From Ecdyonurus torrentis (lineage: Eukaryota > Arthropoda > Insecta > Ephemeroptera > Heptageniidae): a DNA stretch of 64,000 nucleotides. A program made the translations under genes and the position numbers. The notes under the pieces were generated by a model. That model was not told where the DNA came from. It saw only the letters and a program-made list of their open reading frames with translations, and searched no databases. Positions 41,930 to 55,232 of the stretch are shown piece by piece; position 1 is the stretch's first letter, and every line of letters starts with the position of its first letter. Location of the stretch: the NCBI GenBank assembly GCA_949318235.1, contig OX439132.1, forward strand, positions 5,440,886-5,504,885, in the 5' to 3' direction.

Positions 41930-43183
41930 CACATGACGTCATTATAAATGCTTTTCGATGCTCTTCTTGAGCAATGAATAACATTGCTCAGCATAGGACA
42001 AACTTGGTTTTTGGCTATTTTCTAGTTAATTTTTTGTTATTGATATTTTTCTCACACACTTGAGATATAATTCAACCTATTAACAGCATCAATGCTCTCA
42101 AAAATATTGCAAAATATTTTTAAACTGACAAAATGAGTCATTTTCCTATACTGGCCCATGCTGTTTAGCGCTCACTTATAACGTCAATTTTAACATTAAT
42201 GAAACAACCCTATAGCTAGTAAAATGAGTTCATTGATTTTACTTAATATAAAAAATAAAAATTATAGTGAAATATATCTTATTTACAGGATGATATTCTT
42301 GCAAGTTTCTCTTTAGTGTCGTATACATATTTGAATGCATTTCCCTTGCTTGACCTAGCTGTCTAAAAGATTCCTAACTCTAAAACTTATCAAATGTTTG
42401 TTTTAATCAAAACTAAAAAGTAAAACTTTTGTTGTTGTCGGTTGACATCAAATGTCTTTCTCACACAAGAAGTAGTAATAGGAAGGAGGGGGGGTTATTA
42501 ACGAAGTGAGCGTGCATGTGAGTCCAGAGTTTTAAAAACTGTCATATATAACTTTTTTTATCATTTACTAAATTTGAAACATTATAGCAATTTCTTTACC
42601 ACCAAATTAATTAAGTATAAAATTTCTATAGTGTTGAAGCGTATTATTATGGATATCACAGAAACACTCTAGTCTGAAATTATCACATATAAGATAAGTG
42701 GCAATTTTTGCATACAGTTTATAGTATGAGATAGAATACTTGCTACTTCCATGACAACTTTAGAACGTTCATTAGGGATGAAAGGTACAGATAATAGTTT
42801 GGAAAACGACGTGGTAGTATATTGACTAGAAACATTTGTATCGCATACGTACTGTACTAGAGTAAATCAAGAAACCCTATAGCTTAGGCTATGGCTATAT
42901 TGTAGGGTCTATGAATTCACGTTAAAGTCGACGTTATGTCACTCAATAACATAGGCAACATAGGAAAATAAGTCATTTTGGCACTTTAAAAATACTAAAC
43001 AATATTATTTAGAGCATTGATGTTGTTAATAGGTTGAATTAGTATGTCAAGTACATGAGAAAAATAATAAAACAAAAAATTAACCGATTTCCCAATAGTC
43101 ATAAATTAAATTTGTCGTATGTTGGGCAATGTTATTCATTACTTCAGTATCACGTCCAAGTGCATTAAATATGACGTCATGTG
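41930..43183. mobile_element. Non-autonomous DNA element with ~295-bp inverted arms
   Basis: The sequence from 41930 inward matches the reverse complement of the sequence ending at 43183 for roughly 295 bp. Shared blocks include CACATGACGTCAT at the tips, AATGAATAACATTGC, TTAATTTTTTGTT, TAATTCAACCTATTAACA and CATCAATGCTCT. Both tips carry TGACGTCA, a perfect CRE palindrome (41934-41941 and 43172-43179). About 660 bp of unrelated DNA without an open frame separates the arms. Target duplication unclear. Confidence 0.75.
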
Positions 43184-43197
43184 CTGTGCCTACACCC

Positions 43198-43229
<32 letters not shown>

Positions 43230-44215
43230 GCTATGACGTGATTACATTTTTCAAACTCACAGACATTAGAGGTAAAATACTTAAATTTATATTGACTTCC
43301 ATAACCATAGATTTGCAAGCTCCCCTCGAAAATACTCTTGGAATACAGTATAGTTCCTCAACGACTTATACAGCTCAATTTTTACTATCATCCCAATAAT
43401 TCAATAAACTATATATTATTCAAAATAAATATTAACAACTCAAAAGTATAAAAATATTCATACTAAAAATAAACTACTATAATATACTATTTTACTTATT
43501 TCTCTTTACAACGTTGTTCATATTTTATTCAAAAACTCTACATTTACTTTGAAAAGAGAGAAAAACTAGCAAAAAAAAACTTTTTCTTTTTATGTCGACA
43601 AACTGTCTGTCAGTTTTCAGTAAACTGACACGACACGTTAAAAAAAATATCTTCTTTTAAAATGTACTTCATAAATAATTATTATATATAAAAAAAACTT
43701 TTAAAATTCAAAGCAAATGTTAAATCTATGTAGAATATTATGTAGATTTAACACTATAGTGTTACTATATATATATACACATTACAAATCGTGATATACA
43801 TATTAAATATATTATTATTTATTATACTATTATATAATAGTGTTACTTTTATAATAAATATTGTCCAATATTTTATTATTACAACTTTAGTCAACATAAA
43901 ATTTTAATATAATTTGACAAGTGTTCTAGTAGATAATAATTCTATCTGACACGCATTTTTTTTTTTTTTTTTTTTTTTTACTTTTTCCTTATTTATAAGT
44001 GTGTGCTTAATGTCCCAAAGGTAATGCAACCTGACGCTTTCTCACTATAAATAAAACCTTAGAGAGCGAGAAAGTGAAGTTTTTTTTTTTTTTTTTTTTT
44101 TTTTTTTGATGAAAATTGAGTGACGGAAATGCAACTGTCAAAATATAAAATTGTGTTTCATTCTTAATACATGTTACTAACATATTTTTTTGCTCTGTTA
44201 TATATATTTTTGTAG

Positions 44216-44340
44216 ACATCGCTCTGGTAGTGGAGGTTTGGAAGTGGAACAACAGAACGCACCCACAGCATCTCTCGTACCCAAAAGTCCATCCACTTCT
44301 CCTCGTCATCATCGTAGTAAGAGTCCACACCTTCGTCCAG
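44216..44340 (+). CDS. Host gene, coding exon C (Ser/Pro/His-rich)
   Basis: A 125-nt exon with acceptor ATATTTTTGTAG and donor CCAG|GTGAGT, a strong donor. With AG from exon B the frame reads RHRSGSGGLEVEQQNAP, then LVPKSPSTSPRHHRSKSPHL. SP and RSKSP sites suggest a phosphorylated, disordered region. It leaves one nucleotide, matching exon D. A minus-strand open frame over this interval is its shadow. Confidence 0.75.
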
Positions 44341-45072
44341 GTGAGTAAAACGTCAAGTTAAACCGTTAAATCACCCAATTAAAACAACCAAACATCACTT
44401 TAAACTACCCAAACATCTCATTTACCCAATAAAACATGGATTGAGACAAGTAAAATATCAAACTATAAAGCCCGTAAAATTTAAAGCTCCATACGTAGTA
44501 CGTAGTCAGTGTGTCGTTTCCTTGGTTTCATAAAACCAAAATTATTTGAATCAAATTGGTTCCACAAAAAAAAAATAAAATAAAATAAAGGTTATAATGT
44601 TGTATAACCCATATACAACATATATACAGTTCTGTGTATATATGAGATTTAATTTGTTCATAGACTCTTGTCTTACCCATACTTTTGCTTTCACAGAGTT
44701 TATTTGATTTGCATAATATTGTTTTCTCGTAACCCCCCGTGTCGTTAACCTACTAAAATTAACATTACATTGAACATGGGCAGTTCATAGTAACATAATG
44801 TTACAAATAATCATTAGTATGGTTTTCATTTCATGATACATTGACAATAAATATATGGCAACTTAAAAGAGCTGTCTATAAAACAACACCTTGCAAACTG
44901 CATTTTATGATACAAGGTATCCCAGCGTCGCCGAAGCTATTATATCAATTCAATTATACCATATATCCCCAAAGGCTGCGTGAATTTCAATGCAATATGA
45001 TTGTGTATAAAAATTATTAATATCTGTACTTTCAATTTACTAATTTACAGTATAGAAAGGAAAAGGGAAAAA

Positions 45073-45109
<37 letters not shown>

Positions 45110-48100
45110 CTAACCTTCTTTTTTAATTACTTAAATGTAGAAATATTTACTAGAGATATTACAGTAATTAACAGTAGCATGCAAATTATGTAATAATGAA
45201 ATGCAGTATAATATAAATTATAATAATTGTACCAACTGCTAGCGTAATAAAAGCTCATTAGGTTCAAAAAAAAAAAAAAAAAAAAGAGTACATATACATA
45301 AAGTGCTTTGAAATGTAACTCATATATTTTAAAGTAGATGCAAAAGTATTTATAATGTACGTTTTACATTCCAATTATATAAATTTCACATTTAAAAAAA
45401 TATATTTCAAACTGTCAGATAATTTCCTTTCATAATGTAAAATACATACCAACGAGGTAACATTTCCATTTGAAATAATTGAACTAAAAATATCAGTTTT
45501 CGCTTCATAAGTTTTACTATTCAGAAACTGCATTACTTATTCAAACCTTCCTGAAAACATTAATCGGATGAACTTATGTGCAAAATAATATTATTATTAA
45601 AAATTCATTGAATTTATATGATATGCATTTAAGTATTTAAAACACATATTATCACTTTTTATGTATAAAAAACTTAGTTTGTGTTAGTTCCATCCTTTTC
45701 CAAACTCATTTAAAATTGAATAAAAAAATATAGGTCATGTCATAATAAAATATTAAAATTGATTTAAGCTTCAGTTATCGTAAATGTACTTTTAATGTTT
45801 TAAAAAGTGTTATTTTATATTTTTAATGATTTGCTGTTCGTTGCACTTCTTGAGTCTTAATATTAAAGATTACGTGTACAAGTTTCGTATTTTTTGTTCT
45901 TTCTTTTTGATAAAATACTAAGAAATTACTTTTTACGATAATTTATATTAATATAAATTACTAATATAGAAAATAACATCGCATCCTACAAAGAAAATTT
46001 ATAATCTATTATTTCTCAAGAGTATACTAGAAATTATTTATTTTCTAATATGATTAAAAAGAATGTAGAAAAGAAAATAATATATATAATTTTTTTTTTT
46101 AATACTTTAAGATTAAATAAAGAAAATGAAAAATTATGTATAATTCACGACATAACAATTTATATTTCGTTATCTTTTTTCTCCGAGCGAAACACATTCT
46201 GACAAAAAATAATGAGATTTCTACATAGAAATATGATTAAAATTTATTACTTTTTCTTTTTTCTTCAAAAAAATATGATTTTTTATGTAAAAATATAAAA
46301 CTTGAGTGTTCTATATTACCTTAAGGCTGAGCATGGGATACTGCGGAGATTTCACTGAATGTTACATAAAAGCGCTTTTTTTTTGTTTTTTTTTTTTTTT
46401 TTTGTTTTTTGCACATTCGACAACTTCAAATAAGTAAAATTTTGAAGGTTGGTTTACCATGTAAAATTTTGAATAAAAAAAAATCAAATTCAGTTTTCAT
46501 GTGGAAGAAGTAGCAACACAAAAACTCTCCATAAGCCTTTTTTTTATAATGTTGTTTAACATACTGTAATAATAACTTACGTTGAAATTTTACTTTCATA
46601 AAGCACCATGTTAATTTCAACTTTATTATTCTTTTTGTAATGGTCATGAGTCACGTATTACTTACTGTTTTAATGTTTAAAGTAATGTATTTATAAAGTT
46701 TAAAAAAAAATACATAATTAATAAGTGCAGTACATAGTAGATGGCAAGGTTTTACACAGGAAAAAAATAAATACGTATGCTTGCTTATTTTCAACACAAT
46801 TTGTTCAAAAAAAAAAGTAAAATCTATGATAACTGCCTATAATAACTATGTAACAAAGGATTTATGTTGCTGTAATTTAGTAATATTTATGCTATAATGA
46901 TATAATTACGTAATTTATCCTTTCCATGCATCGAAGATAATAATTTGTATATATGTGCTATATAGTAACTTATGTACAGTCAAAATAAACTTAACAACAA
47001 CAACAACAAACAAAAAAAATTCTAAATTATTTGATAGTAAAATCCATGTGCTGAACACTCTTTAAGTTTGATGTTCTATACAGTTTTATCCTTATCATTT
47101 TCAATGAGAAAACTTCAAAGCGCATGCACCTAAAATCCATTGAGCAAAAGAGAACCAAAAGTAAGGTACAGTACATACAAACTTCTTGCGAGAGAAATCT
47201 ATAAAACCTCACAGAACAAAAAGTTTTGACATTTTGATGCGGAGGTTGAAGTATCCGCTACTTTCTCTGTGACGTCATCATCAAACTTCCGAAATTCTAA
47301 AAGTTACACAACGTTATCTACAATACAAGTACTTTTTCATTTAGTTTTTGGAGTGGAAAAATTATGTTTAATTGTTTATGGAGAATACAATAAGGGGAGA
47401 CATCATAACAGCAAACATCATGTTTCTGTAGTATGTATATAAAATCAAACAAAGGGAGAGATCTTATTTTGCTTTGTTTCAGTCTAATGTAAACAATTTT
47501 AGTGATAAAAATTGCCACAACAAAAAAAAGTCAACTCGTTGAAATAGAATTTAAAATTGTATTTTATACTACGTAAAAATAACATTATGATAAAAATGAT
47601 TATTTTTACATTTTAAACAATATTAAAAATTATGCCAACCAGCTTTGCAACTTCGTGATGTGTATAGCCTTTGAATCAATAAAATTTACTATTAAAAATT
47701 TGACGTATACGATTTTAAAAAGTATAATCAAGAGCTGTTGAAACAAGAGCAGAGATTTTTACAACCGGATGTTAATTCCTATAACTTCATTAGAATCCGA
47801 GAAAAAGGAGGTGCTTTCGGTTAAAATAACCTCTCATCTTCTTTTAACAATAATAGTTTTAACATGAAAATACTACGCCTTTTTTTTATGATTTTTATTC
47901 GCTTCAAACATATTCGATATAATCCATCATTTTTTATGAATAAACATTGATTCTACAGACTTATCTTTTTTCAGTGTTAATTAGGCCAACCTGGATTATC
48001 GGAACATAGCATATTGTATTGAATGATATAACCAGTATAACGATGCACTGTATTGAAGGTAGTTTACGATTCAATAAGTTAAAGACCGTGGGTTATCTTT

Positions 48101-49004
48101 GCACCATAATATACGACATTTTACCGCCTCATTGCAACCAACGTATATGTATATAGAACTCGCGGCGTATTGACCTCATAACTTGCATAATAGTAAAGTA
48201 CCACCATGCACCAAAGTATTTTATACTACGGGTATACTAATGGTATACCATGCTCTTGTCACTTCTACATTAACATTACATACACTGTACGCTTTACTCT
48301 TTTTATTGCGTCCTCATTCATGACCTGAATTTAATATGTAAAGAAAAAAAAAGTTTTATTTCTTCTCTTTTCTAGATGAGCAAAAAGTTTTATACACTGA
48401 AAAATAAAGTGTATATTTGATGTGTGTATTTTTATATATGTGTCCATATTTTTATGACTTGAAATTGGCTTTATTTTATTATTTTCATTCCGTCTTTGAG
48501 GTATACCCTGTGAATCAAATATAACACGTTCGTGCGTCAAGGTAAAAATAAAGTAAATTTAATGATTTTTTTTTTCAAAACACTTATTTAAAAAATAAAA
48601 ACGGAAATACATTATTTTATTATTTGTGGTCATAATTATGTTTCATAAGTAAACTGTAGAACCGTGATCAGAAAATTTCACCTTATGCAACCCGCACAAC
48701 ATTTTTCGTATCACTTTTACCGGTTTCTGATGTCAGAAACGGGAATAGTCAAGCAAACAAGCTTACCTTTACAGCATTTTCATGCTCTCTTGTGGAGCCA
48801 TATTTACATTTTGGTAAAAATTGTCATCAGTTTTGAATATCCTATTTTGTGTTTAATCATTAAAAAGCACGCATGCTGTTTCATGTGGTCTATGCCTTTA
48901 AGGTTAAAGGCATTCGGGTCAGGTGTAAGACTATTTTCAAGCCTCGAGTGTTAGGGATTCTAGTCAAAACTAAATCTCAACTTTTCTAAAGAAAGTCTGT
49001 CTCT

Positions 49005-49043
<39 letters not shown>

Positions 49044-50375
49044 ACTTTGCTAATCATGATTATTGAATTTAATTAATCGTTGTTGAAATAATGAAAGTTG
49101 CAAACTCTTCTCTCCGTGTTCAAAAGTTTTATTTTTACAACAGAGTTTAAAATTTAGCATTAGTCTTCATAATTAAAATTGCAGCAATTTCATGTCACTA
49201 TCCGGGAAAAAAATCCAAAGACAAATAAACAAAGAAGTTTCCTCCTACGTGCAATCGGTGCAATACTAAATATATATAATCTACTATCATAATGATCTAC
49301 AGCGTTGCTTGTTACGATCCATCGTAATATAAATGTGTTCAATTCATTTTATTATTTTCATACCAACTATAAGAACGACAAAATGTACGTTATTATTATC
49401 AATATTTTGTAATGAAAGGAAATCGTTTTTTATTTTTCTTTATTGAATAATAATTTTTTCCATTGAGTATAAAAAATGAAAGAAAAATAGCCCCAGGCTT
49501 GGACACAGGAACGTTGATTGCATATTGCAATATGCGCATTTGGAAAAAAAATCCCTTTGGTATATAATATGCATTATTAAAAACTTTTATGCTTTATTTT
49601 CATAGTATCCTCTTTGATAGAGATATTTAATTAAAGTTGAATAACGGCTTTTATAAAAATATATTTGTGCTTTTCATGGTATGAAAAATATAATAACAGA
49701 CTTTTATTTCTAGTTATTGATATTGAAAAATATTATAAAGGAAAATTTTGTATTGTATTTAATATCTCTGTGCCTTATTGCCTTATTACAATTTTTATTT
49801 TATACCGTACAGTACGTATTCTTTATAGATATGAAAAATTGCAATTCAAAAGATTTTTTTTTTTTTTTTTTTTTTTTTTGAAAATAGACTAAAGGAAGAA
49901 TGATCAGGAAAATTGCAAAAAGGTACGAGGGAAAAATTGTATTTTGCGTGGATCAATATTGATACTGATGTTATTGAATAGCATTTGCTAAATTGCTTTT
50001 AGATAACTATATAGAAAAAGAAAAAAAAAACTAAAAAATGTAATACTGCAAAAAGTTCAAATAAAAATCCACAGTATAATATGTATTATGTTCCAAATAT
50101 ATTTTACTTCTAATTTTAAAATAATCTCGTAAGATTTTTTTTTATTATTATTATTATTATGAATGTGTTTAGTTTTGATGTTGTTGTTGATGGAACCTTA
50201 AACCTTTGGTTATAAGCTCATAACTTTCATCTGCAAGTTTTTAATTCTTTTTTTTTTTTGTAGCGACATAAAGCCAATAATAATTTACATTCATACTCCC
50301 ACCGTGGCAATATTAATTTAGTGAACGAAAGAAAAAAAAAATTTTATATTGCTAATAATAAATTTCTTGTTTCAG
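44341..50375. other. Host intron C-D
   Basis: A 6-kb AT-rich intron with poly(T)/poly(A) tracts (about 45076-45105, 45266-45284, 46379-46404), a dispersed repeat copy at 48657-48905, and (CT)n near 49004-49042. No additional exon is supported. It ends with TTTCTTGTTTCAG. Confidence 0.6.
48657..48905 (+). repeat. Dispersed ~245-bp repeat, copy 2
   Basis: Same orientation as copy 1 at 17325-17570. Shared blocks are CGTGATCAGAAA / CAGTGATCAGAAA, ATGCAACCCGCACAACATTT, CATGCTCTCT(T/C)GTGG, TTTGGTAAAAATTGTC and ATGTGGTCTATG. An open frame across it is not conserved in copy 1. Confidence 0.75.
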
Positions 50376-50626
50376 TTTACGCTCCAGAGCACGATACTTC
50401 CAACATTCATGAACCAGAAAGAGGAGTAGTAGATACAGGTGGAGGAATAGGAGTAGGAGTAGGGGGAGGGGGAGGAGGAGGGGGAGTAGCAGTTGGAGTT
50501 GGAGGTGCAGATATGGAAGGATATTGTGTTGAAGAAGATGGTTACTACGAAGAGGAAGAAGAAGACGAAAGACGATCTTATTCACTCGGGGAACGATCTT
50601 TATCAACAGATACAGAATACGCCTGA
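50376..50626 (+). CDS. Host gene, coding exon D up to an in-frame TGA (Gly- and Glu-rich)
   Basis: Acceptor TTTCTTGTTTCAG. With one nucleotide from exon C the frame reads VYAPEHDTSNIHEPERGVV, then a Gly/Val run (GIGVGVGGGGGGGGVAVGVG), then MEGYCVEEDGYYEEEEEDE and ERRSYSLGERSLSTDTEYA before TGA at 50624-50626. Summed with exons A-C, this gives about 264 residues. The composition is of a disordered regulatory or scaffold protein. The frame does not end in a coding sense at the TGA: see the next entry. Confidence 0.72.
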
Positions 50627-51823
50627 GATTTCGCTAGTCCCCGCCCACGAAAAAGCCATCATCATCATCAACATCATCATCAACAACAACAACAACAATA
50701 TCATCATTCACTTCATCCAAAACAATATGAAAAACAACAACATAAAAAACAGCAACAAAAATTGCATCCAATAACAACGGCAACAACCTCTTGGAATACT
50801 AATACTTATTCTTTCTCTTCTCCTTCTAATTACTTATTCTCTGCAGCAGAACCTAATAATTATAATAATATAACAAGCAGCAGCACTATGGGTCCATATT
50901 TAAGACCCACGGTAGACGTAACACCTCACCGTAGAAAGTCCGACACCTTAATGAGTAAATACCCTAATATTGATACTTCAGATATCTTCAACTCACCTGA
51001 AGAATCTTTATGTGGTCGACCTAAGACACATAGTTTTTCAGGTATCGGTAATGTACCGTCCAATTACACTTGGCAGTATCACTCAGCCAGACCAACTGAA
51101 TCGTCGTCGACATTCTACGAACCAAGACATGCAAGATCTACATCATTTGTAACGCCTGCAATAACAAGAGATGGATATGAGATAAGAGATAATTTTATGA
51201 AAGCAGAAGAGAAATATTTACATCAAGAAGAAGGTTATACTTTAAGTTATAATAAGATGGCGGACGGGGATATTTTTATTAATAATACTTCTAAATTAAG
51301 TCAAAATAATGAGCTTTTTTATCCAAGATCAAATTTTACTAATACAACATCAGATTGGTATAATAATAGATTAGAAAAGGAAAATATTGCAAATAGACAG
51401 TTAATGAATAATATATCTTTATATAGTAGAAACAGGGCTGACAATCAAATTAAAAAACAAAAGAGAAAGAAAGGATATCAAATAATGCAGCTATCAAGTA
51501 CAATTCATAATATGAATTTGGAACAACGAGGAGGTATTCAACAACAAACTGTTAATGCATATGTATTGAGACAAGTACCAAGTAGCAATGGTTCATCTGA
51601 TCTAGCTGATGAACGAGCTGGCATGCAAGCAGAACAAGTACCTCCTCCTCTTAATAAAGACGTCCGACTTGAGCTTGGTCTAGGATACTCTGGAGCTGGG
51701 ATTAGAAAGAAAAGAATTATTGCATCTCCTGGAAGATCTAGCTTTGCATTTATAAGAAATATTTTTCTTCGTATTATGGATTTTATCTGTTCTCTAGGAG
51801 GTAACAGACATTATTATTATTAA
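50627..51823 (+). CDS. 398-codon open extension after the in-frame TGA
   Basis: The frame of exon D stays open from GAT at 50627 to TAA at 51823. It begins DFASPRPRKSHHHHQHHHQQ and continues Ser/Thr/Asn-rich with 14-3-3- or kinase-like sites (HRRKSDTLMSKYP, RPKTHSFSG, RHARSTSFVTP) and a C-terminal hydrophobic stretch SSFAFIRNIFLRIMDFICSL. In DNA this AT-rich a 1.2-kb open frame is very unlikely by chance, and there is no ATG until well inside it, so reinitiation is unlikely. Options: programmed TGA readthrough; an alternative splice that avoids the TGA (CTAG|TCC at 50637 is frame-compatible with exon B if exon C is skipped, but weak); or a nonsense allele, since CGA to TGA is a CpG-type change. 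AATAAA follows at 51963. Confidence 0.7.
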   Translation, partial: DFASPRPRKSHHHHQHHHQQQQQQYHHSLHPKQYEKQQHKKQQQKLHPITTATTSWNTNTYSFSSPSNYLFSAAEPNNYNNITSSSTMGPYLRPTVDVTPHRRKSDTLMSKYPNIDTSDIFNSPEESLCGRPKTHSFSGIGNVPSNYTWQYHSARPTESSSTFYEPRHARSTSFVTPAITRDGYEIRDNFMKAEEKYLHQEEGYTLSYNKMADGDIFINNTSKLSQNNELFYPRSNFTNTTSDWYNNRLEKENIANRQLMNNISLYSRNRADNQIKKQKRKKGYQIMQLSSTIHNMNLEQRGGIQQQTVNAYVLRQVPSSNGSSDLADERAGMQAEQVPPPLNKDVRLELGLGYSGAGIRKKRIIASPGRSSFAFIRNIFLRIMDFICSLGGNRHYYY

Positions 51824-54800
51824 GCATTATTACGGATAACAAAAAAATACTTCAGCGTAAATTTTTGCAAAGTAGTTAATATATAAATTCAAACGTAAAA
51901 TATGTGTCAATTTGAAGTATAAAATTTGAACAATTAGGTCCTAGCATAGAATTTTAACTCATAATAAAAGTTAAACTTTTTAATTAAAAGTTGAACTTTT
52001 GAAGTGTCACATTAGTTTTATGTGGAAAAAAGAAATGGAAAAAGCTTAAAAAATCTTTTTGTATCCAATTTTTAGCACATAAGACACAATCATTTCTTAT
52101 CATAATTTTGTTTATTTTTTATTATTAAATTCTGTTGCAACTAAATTTAAGCCCAATCACTACCTATCACTAACATACCATTGATGCGCATATCAAGATT
52201 TTAAGTTTTATTATTACTATTTCACATTTTTATATAAGTAATTCATGTTTAGCAGCTTTTTTCTTTTCAATTAAGCAATGCTCACCAAACTGTACATTTT
52301 TGAGTACATCATCTTATGCTAGGACCTCTTAGATGTTAATTTAAAAATTAATGACGCAATAATGCTTCATTAAAAATAACATTAAAAAATCCATAATAAT
52401 TCTAAAATGCATAGATTAACGAACATTAAAACAAAAAATATCATCAGACATAAATATGATAAGACAATTCAATAACAATAATAAATATATTCATTTATTT
52501 TTCTTCGTTATTTTGTTCCCATTTGAATACTTCTTAAAGGACGAAAAAGGTAAATTATTTAAAAGAAAAAATGTTAGCTATAATAGTGGAGTGATATACC
52601 TACATGTTGCTTCAAAATTTCAAAGTCCGACCAAAAGAAGAAGAAAGAAAAAAAAAAAAAAAAAAAACTCAAAATGCTTCGAATCTTATATTATCATTTG
52701 TATATAATAATTAATAAAACCACAATATTTGTGCATACAGAATAAAATGAATTTTTGAAAACAGAAAAACATGTAAAATATCAAAAATAGATATCACTAT
52801 GTGGTGGGGGCTAAGATTGAAATATACAGGAATATGCCAAATTATTAAAAAAAGAAAATGTAATATAATATTAATTTTTAATACAAATTTCAAAAATCTA
52901 TATGTGTGCAAAATAATATTTCAATGTTATAAATTTATAAAAAATAAAAGTAAAAAATATAACAAATTACGTAGCTTAACTAATTTTTGTCTTAATTTTT
53001 TTTTCCGTAAGCGAATATTTGTGTAATATGTCACAATGAAAAAATTTTATATCATCGATGTTTAAATAATAAAAAATAATAATAATAACTAAAAATTTGT
53101 ATAAAAAAGAAATGTTTTTGACTTAATCTTATGATATAACTTCACATCCATTCTTGGGACCAAAAACTATTTGTCATTTTAAAAAAGCACATTTACCGTG
53201 GCATTAAAAAAAAAAATAATAATAATAAAAACGCAACCTACGCATTCAATTTTACGTAATTATAATTGTGCGTATTTTTTGTTTTTAAGTTGCGATCGAT
53301 TATGAGCAAGCCCCTGGAAAGTTGTGCAACCAGCGCAACATTAATATCACACTTGTTGCATACATTCCAGGGGCTTTCACATGCCGTCATGGTAAATGTT
53401 GAATAATAATAAAAAAAAGAAAATCTTATTAGAAACATAAAAATAAAACTTTTGTCTACAAATTTAGTAAATTTATGTATCCTATTATAAATATTAAACT
53501 GCCTTTAGAAATCTTAAGAAAACAAAATATTTAAATTCTATCATTTTTTTTACTGTCCATTAATATTTAAATATCGCATAACCAATCAATAAAAAAAAAG
53601 GCCAATATTAAAAATAAAAAAAAGTTACTACAGTCAAATGAATTGTATTAAAAAAAATTCAAAAGTACAGTAATAAAAACAAGAAATGTTACAGGTAATG
53701 AATTGAAAATTTTGTTAAAAGAGAAAAATAAAATAAAAATAAATAAAAATAACAATAAAAAATCTACTGCCAAAGTGTAATTTTTCCGAAAGTTGGAGAT
53801 AGTCCATAGAAATAATTTAAATTATGTAAATATTATAAAAAGTCTCTGTGAAAACTTTAAATTTACTACATTAGTATAGAAAATAAAAAATCATAATTTC
53901 AATAATAATAGGTGTAGCAATACATTTCAAATAGTAATTATTTTTTCATTCTTTCATTCTGTCTGCTTGTAAGTTAAAAAAAAATTAAAAAACACAAAAT
54001 AGAAGCATTTCATTCAATGTGTATAACTTAAACAAAAATAATTAAAAAAAAAAAACTCACTTGAATTTTCTAATTAAACTACACAAATTATAAATATAAC
54101 ATGCTTAATTTCTAAAAACTTCGTAGAAAATTCTAAATTTATATCAATAAAGAGACTTTTTATATCAAACCTATCAGTATAAAATAAATTTATATTTTCT
54201 ATCTTCAAAAAAATAAATAATAAAAATTAATGCAAATTAATTAATTGCTTCATCTCAGCGCTTAGTTAAAAAAAATAAAAAAAGAAATGCTAATTGCTAG
54301 TTCGATCATTATCCTAAGTAATTGTAATAAATAATAAAGCACATTATAAATATCAAAATATATATAAAAAAAATCTATTTGAAAATAAATCAATTCTGGA
54401 TTAGATAAATACTTGTAGGAAAAAAAATTGTTGAATCTATAACAATACTATAATAAAAAAAAAACTAAAATTACTTCATGTTTAAAATTAAATATTCTCT
54501 GTATTAAAATATGCTAATCGTAAAACTTTGTCAATATACAGTTTTTATGCTCAAATTTTACGTTTTTCTGTTTATTTCGTATGCAAAATGGAAATTAAAG
54601 TTTCAATAAAATAAATGTTATAATTATACATAAATAAAAAATATATATAATGTGTACATGAAATATTAGAATTTAAATCACAAGCAAATATTAACATTTT
54701 CAAGTATGAATAATTAGGTAAAAATTATGCTAAATCCTCTAAACGGAAACAGCTATAAATATATATATCAGCTATTGAAAATCAATAAAATAAAATTATA

Positions 54801-55192
54801 TATGTGTAAAGAAAATCTGTAAATTGTGTAATTTATAATGGTATTATTGAACTAAAAATTTCCAATCAAAAGTTGGATTCATCATTTTCTATAATATTTT
54901 TTAATATTATGTAAAATAAAATATAATTTATTACTATAAATAAATTCGGGCTCCAATGTTTACGCAATTTTTTTTTTAACTTCTTTGCTTCATATCTTTG
55001 CTATTTCTGTAAAAATACATCGTTTCATTTTTCTTCCATAAAGATATTTCCATGCTGTTCAAAAATGTTAAATGGAGGTTATCGGTTTAAAAAATTCTTA
55101 AAAAATTTCAATAGCTTAAAACACGTAAAAGTATGTCTAGTATTTCTCCTTTAAACTTCTCGGGAATCGGTGAAGTAATTTTCTTAAAAATC

Positions 55193-55232
<40 letters not shown>

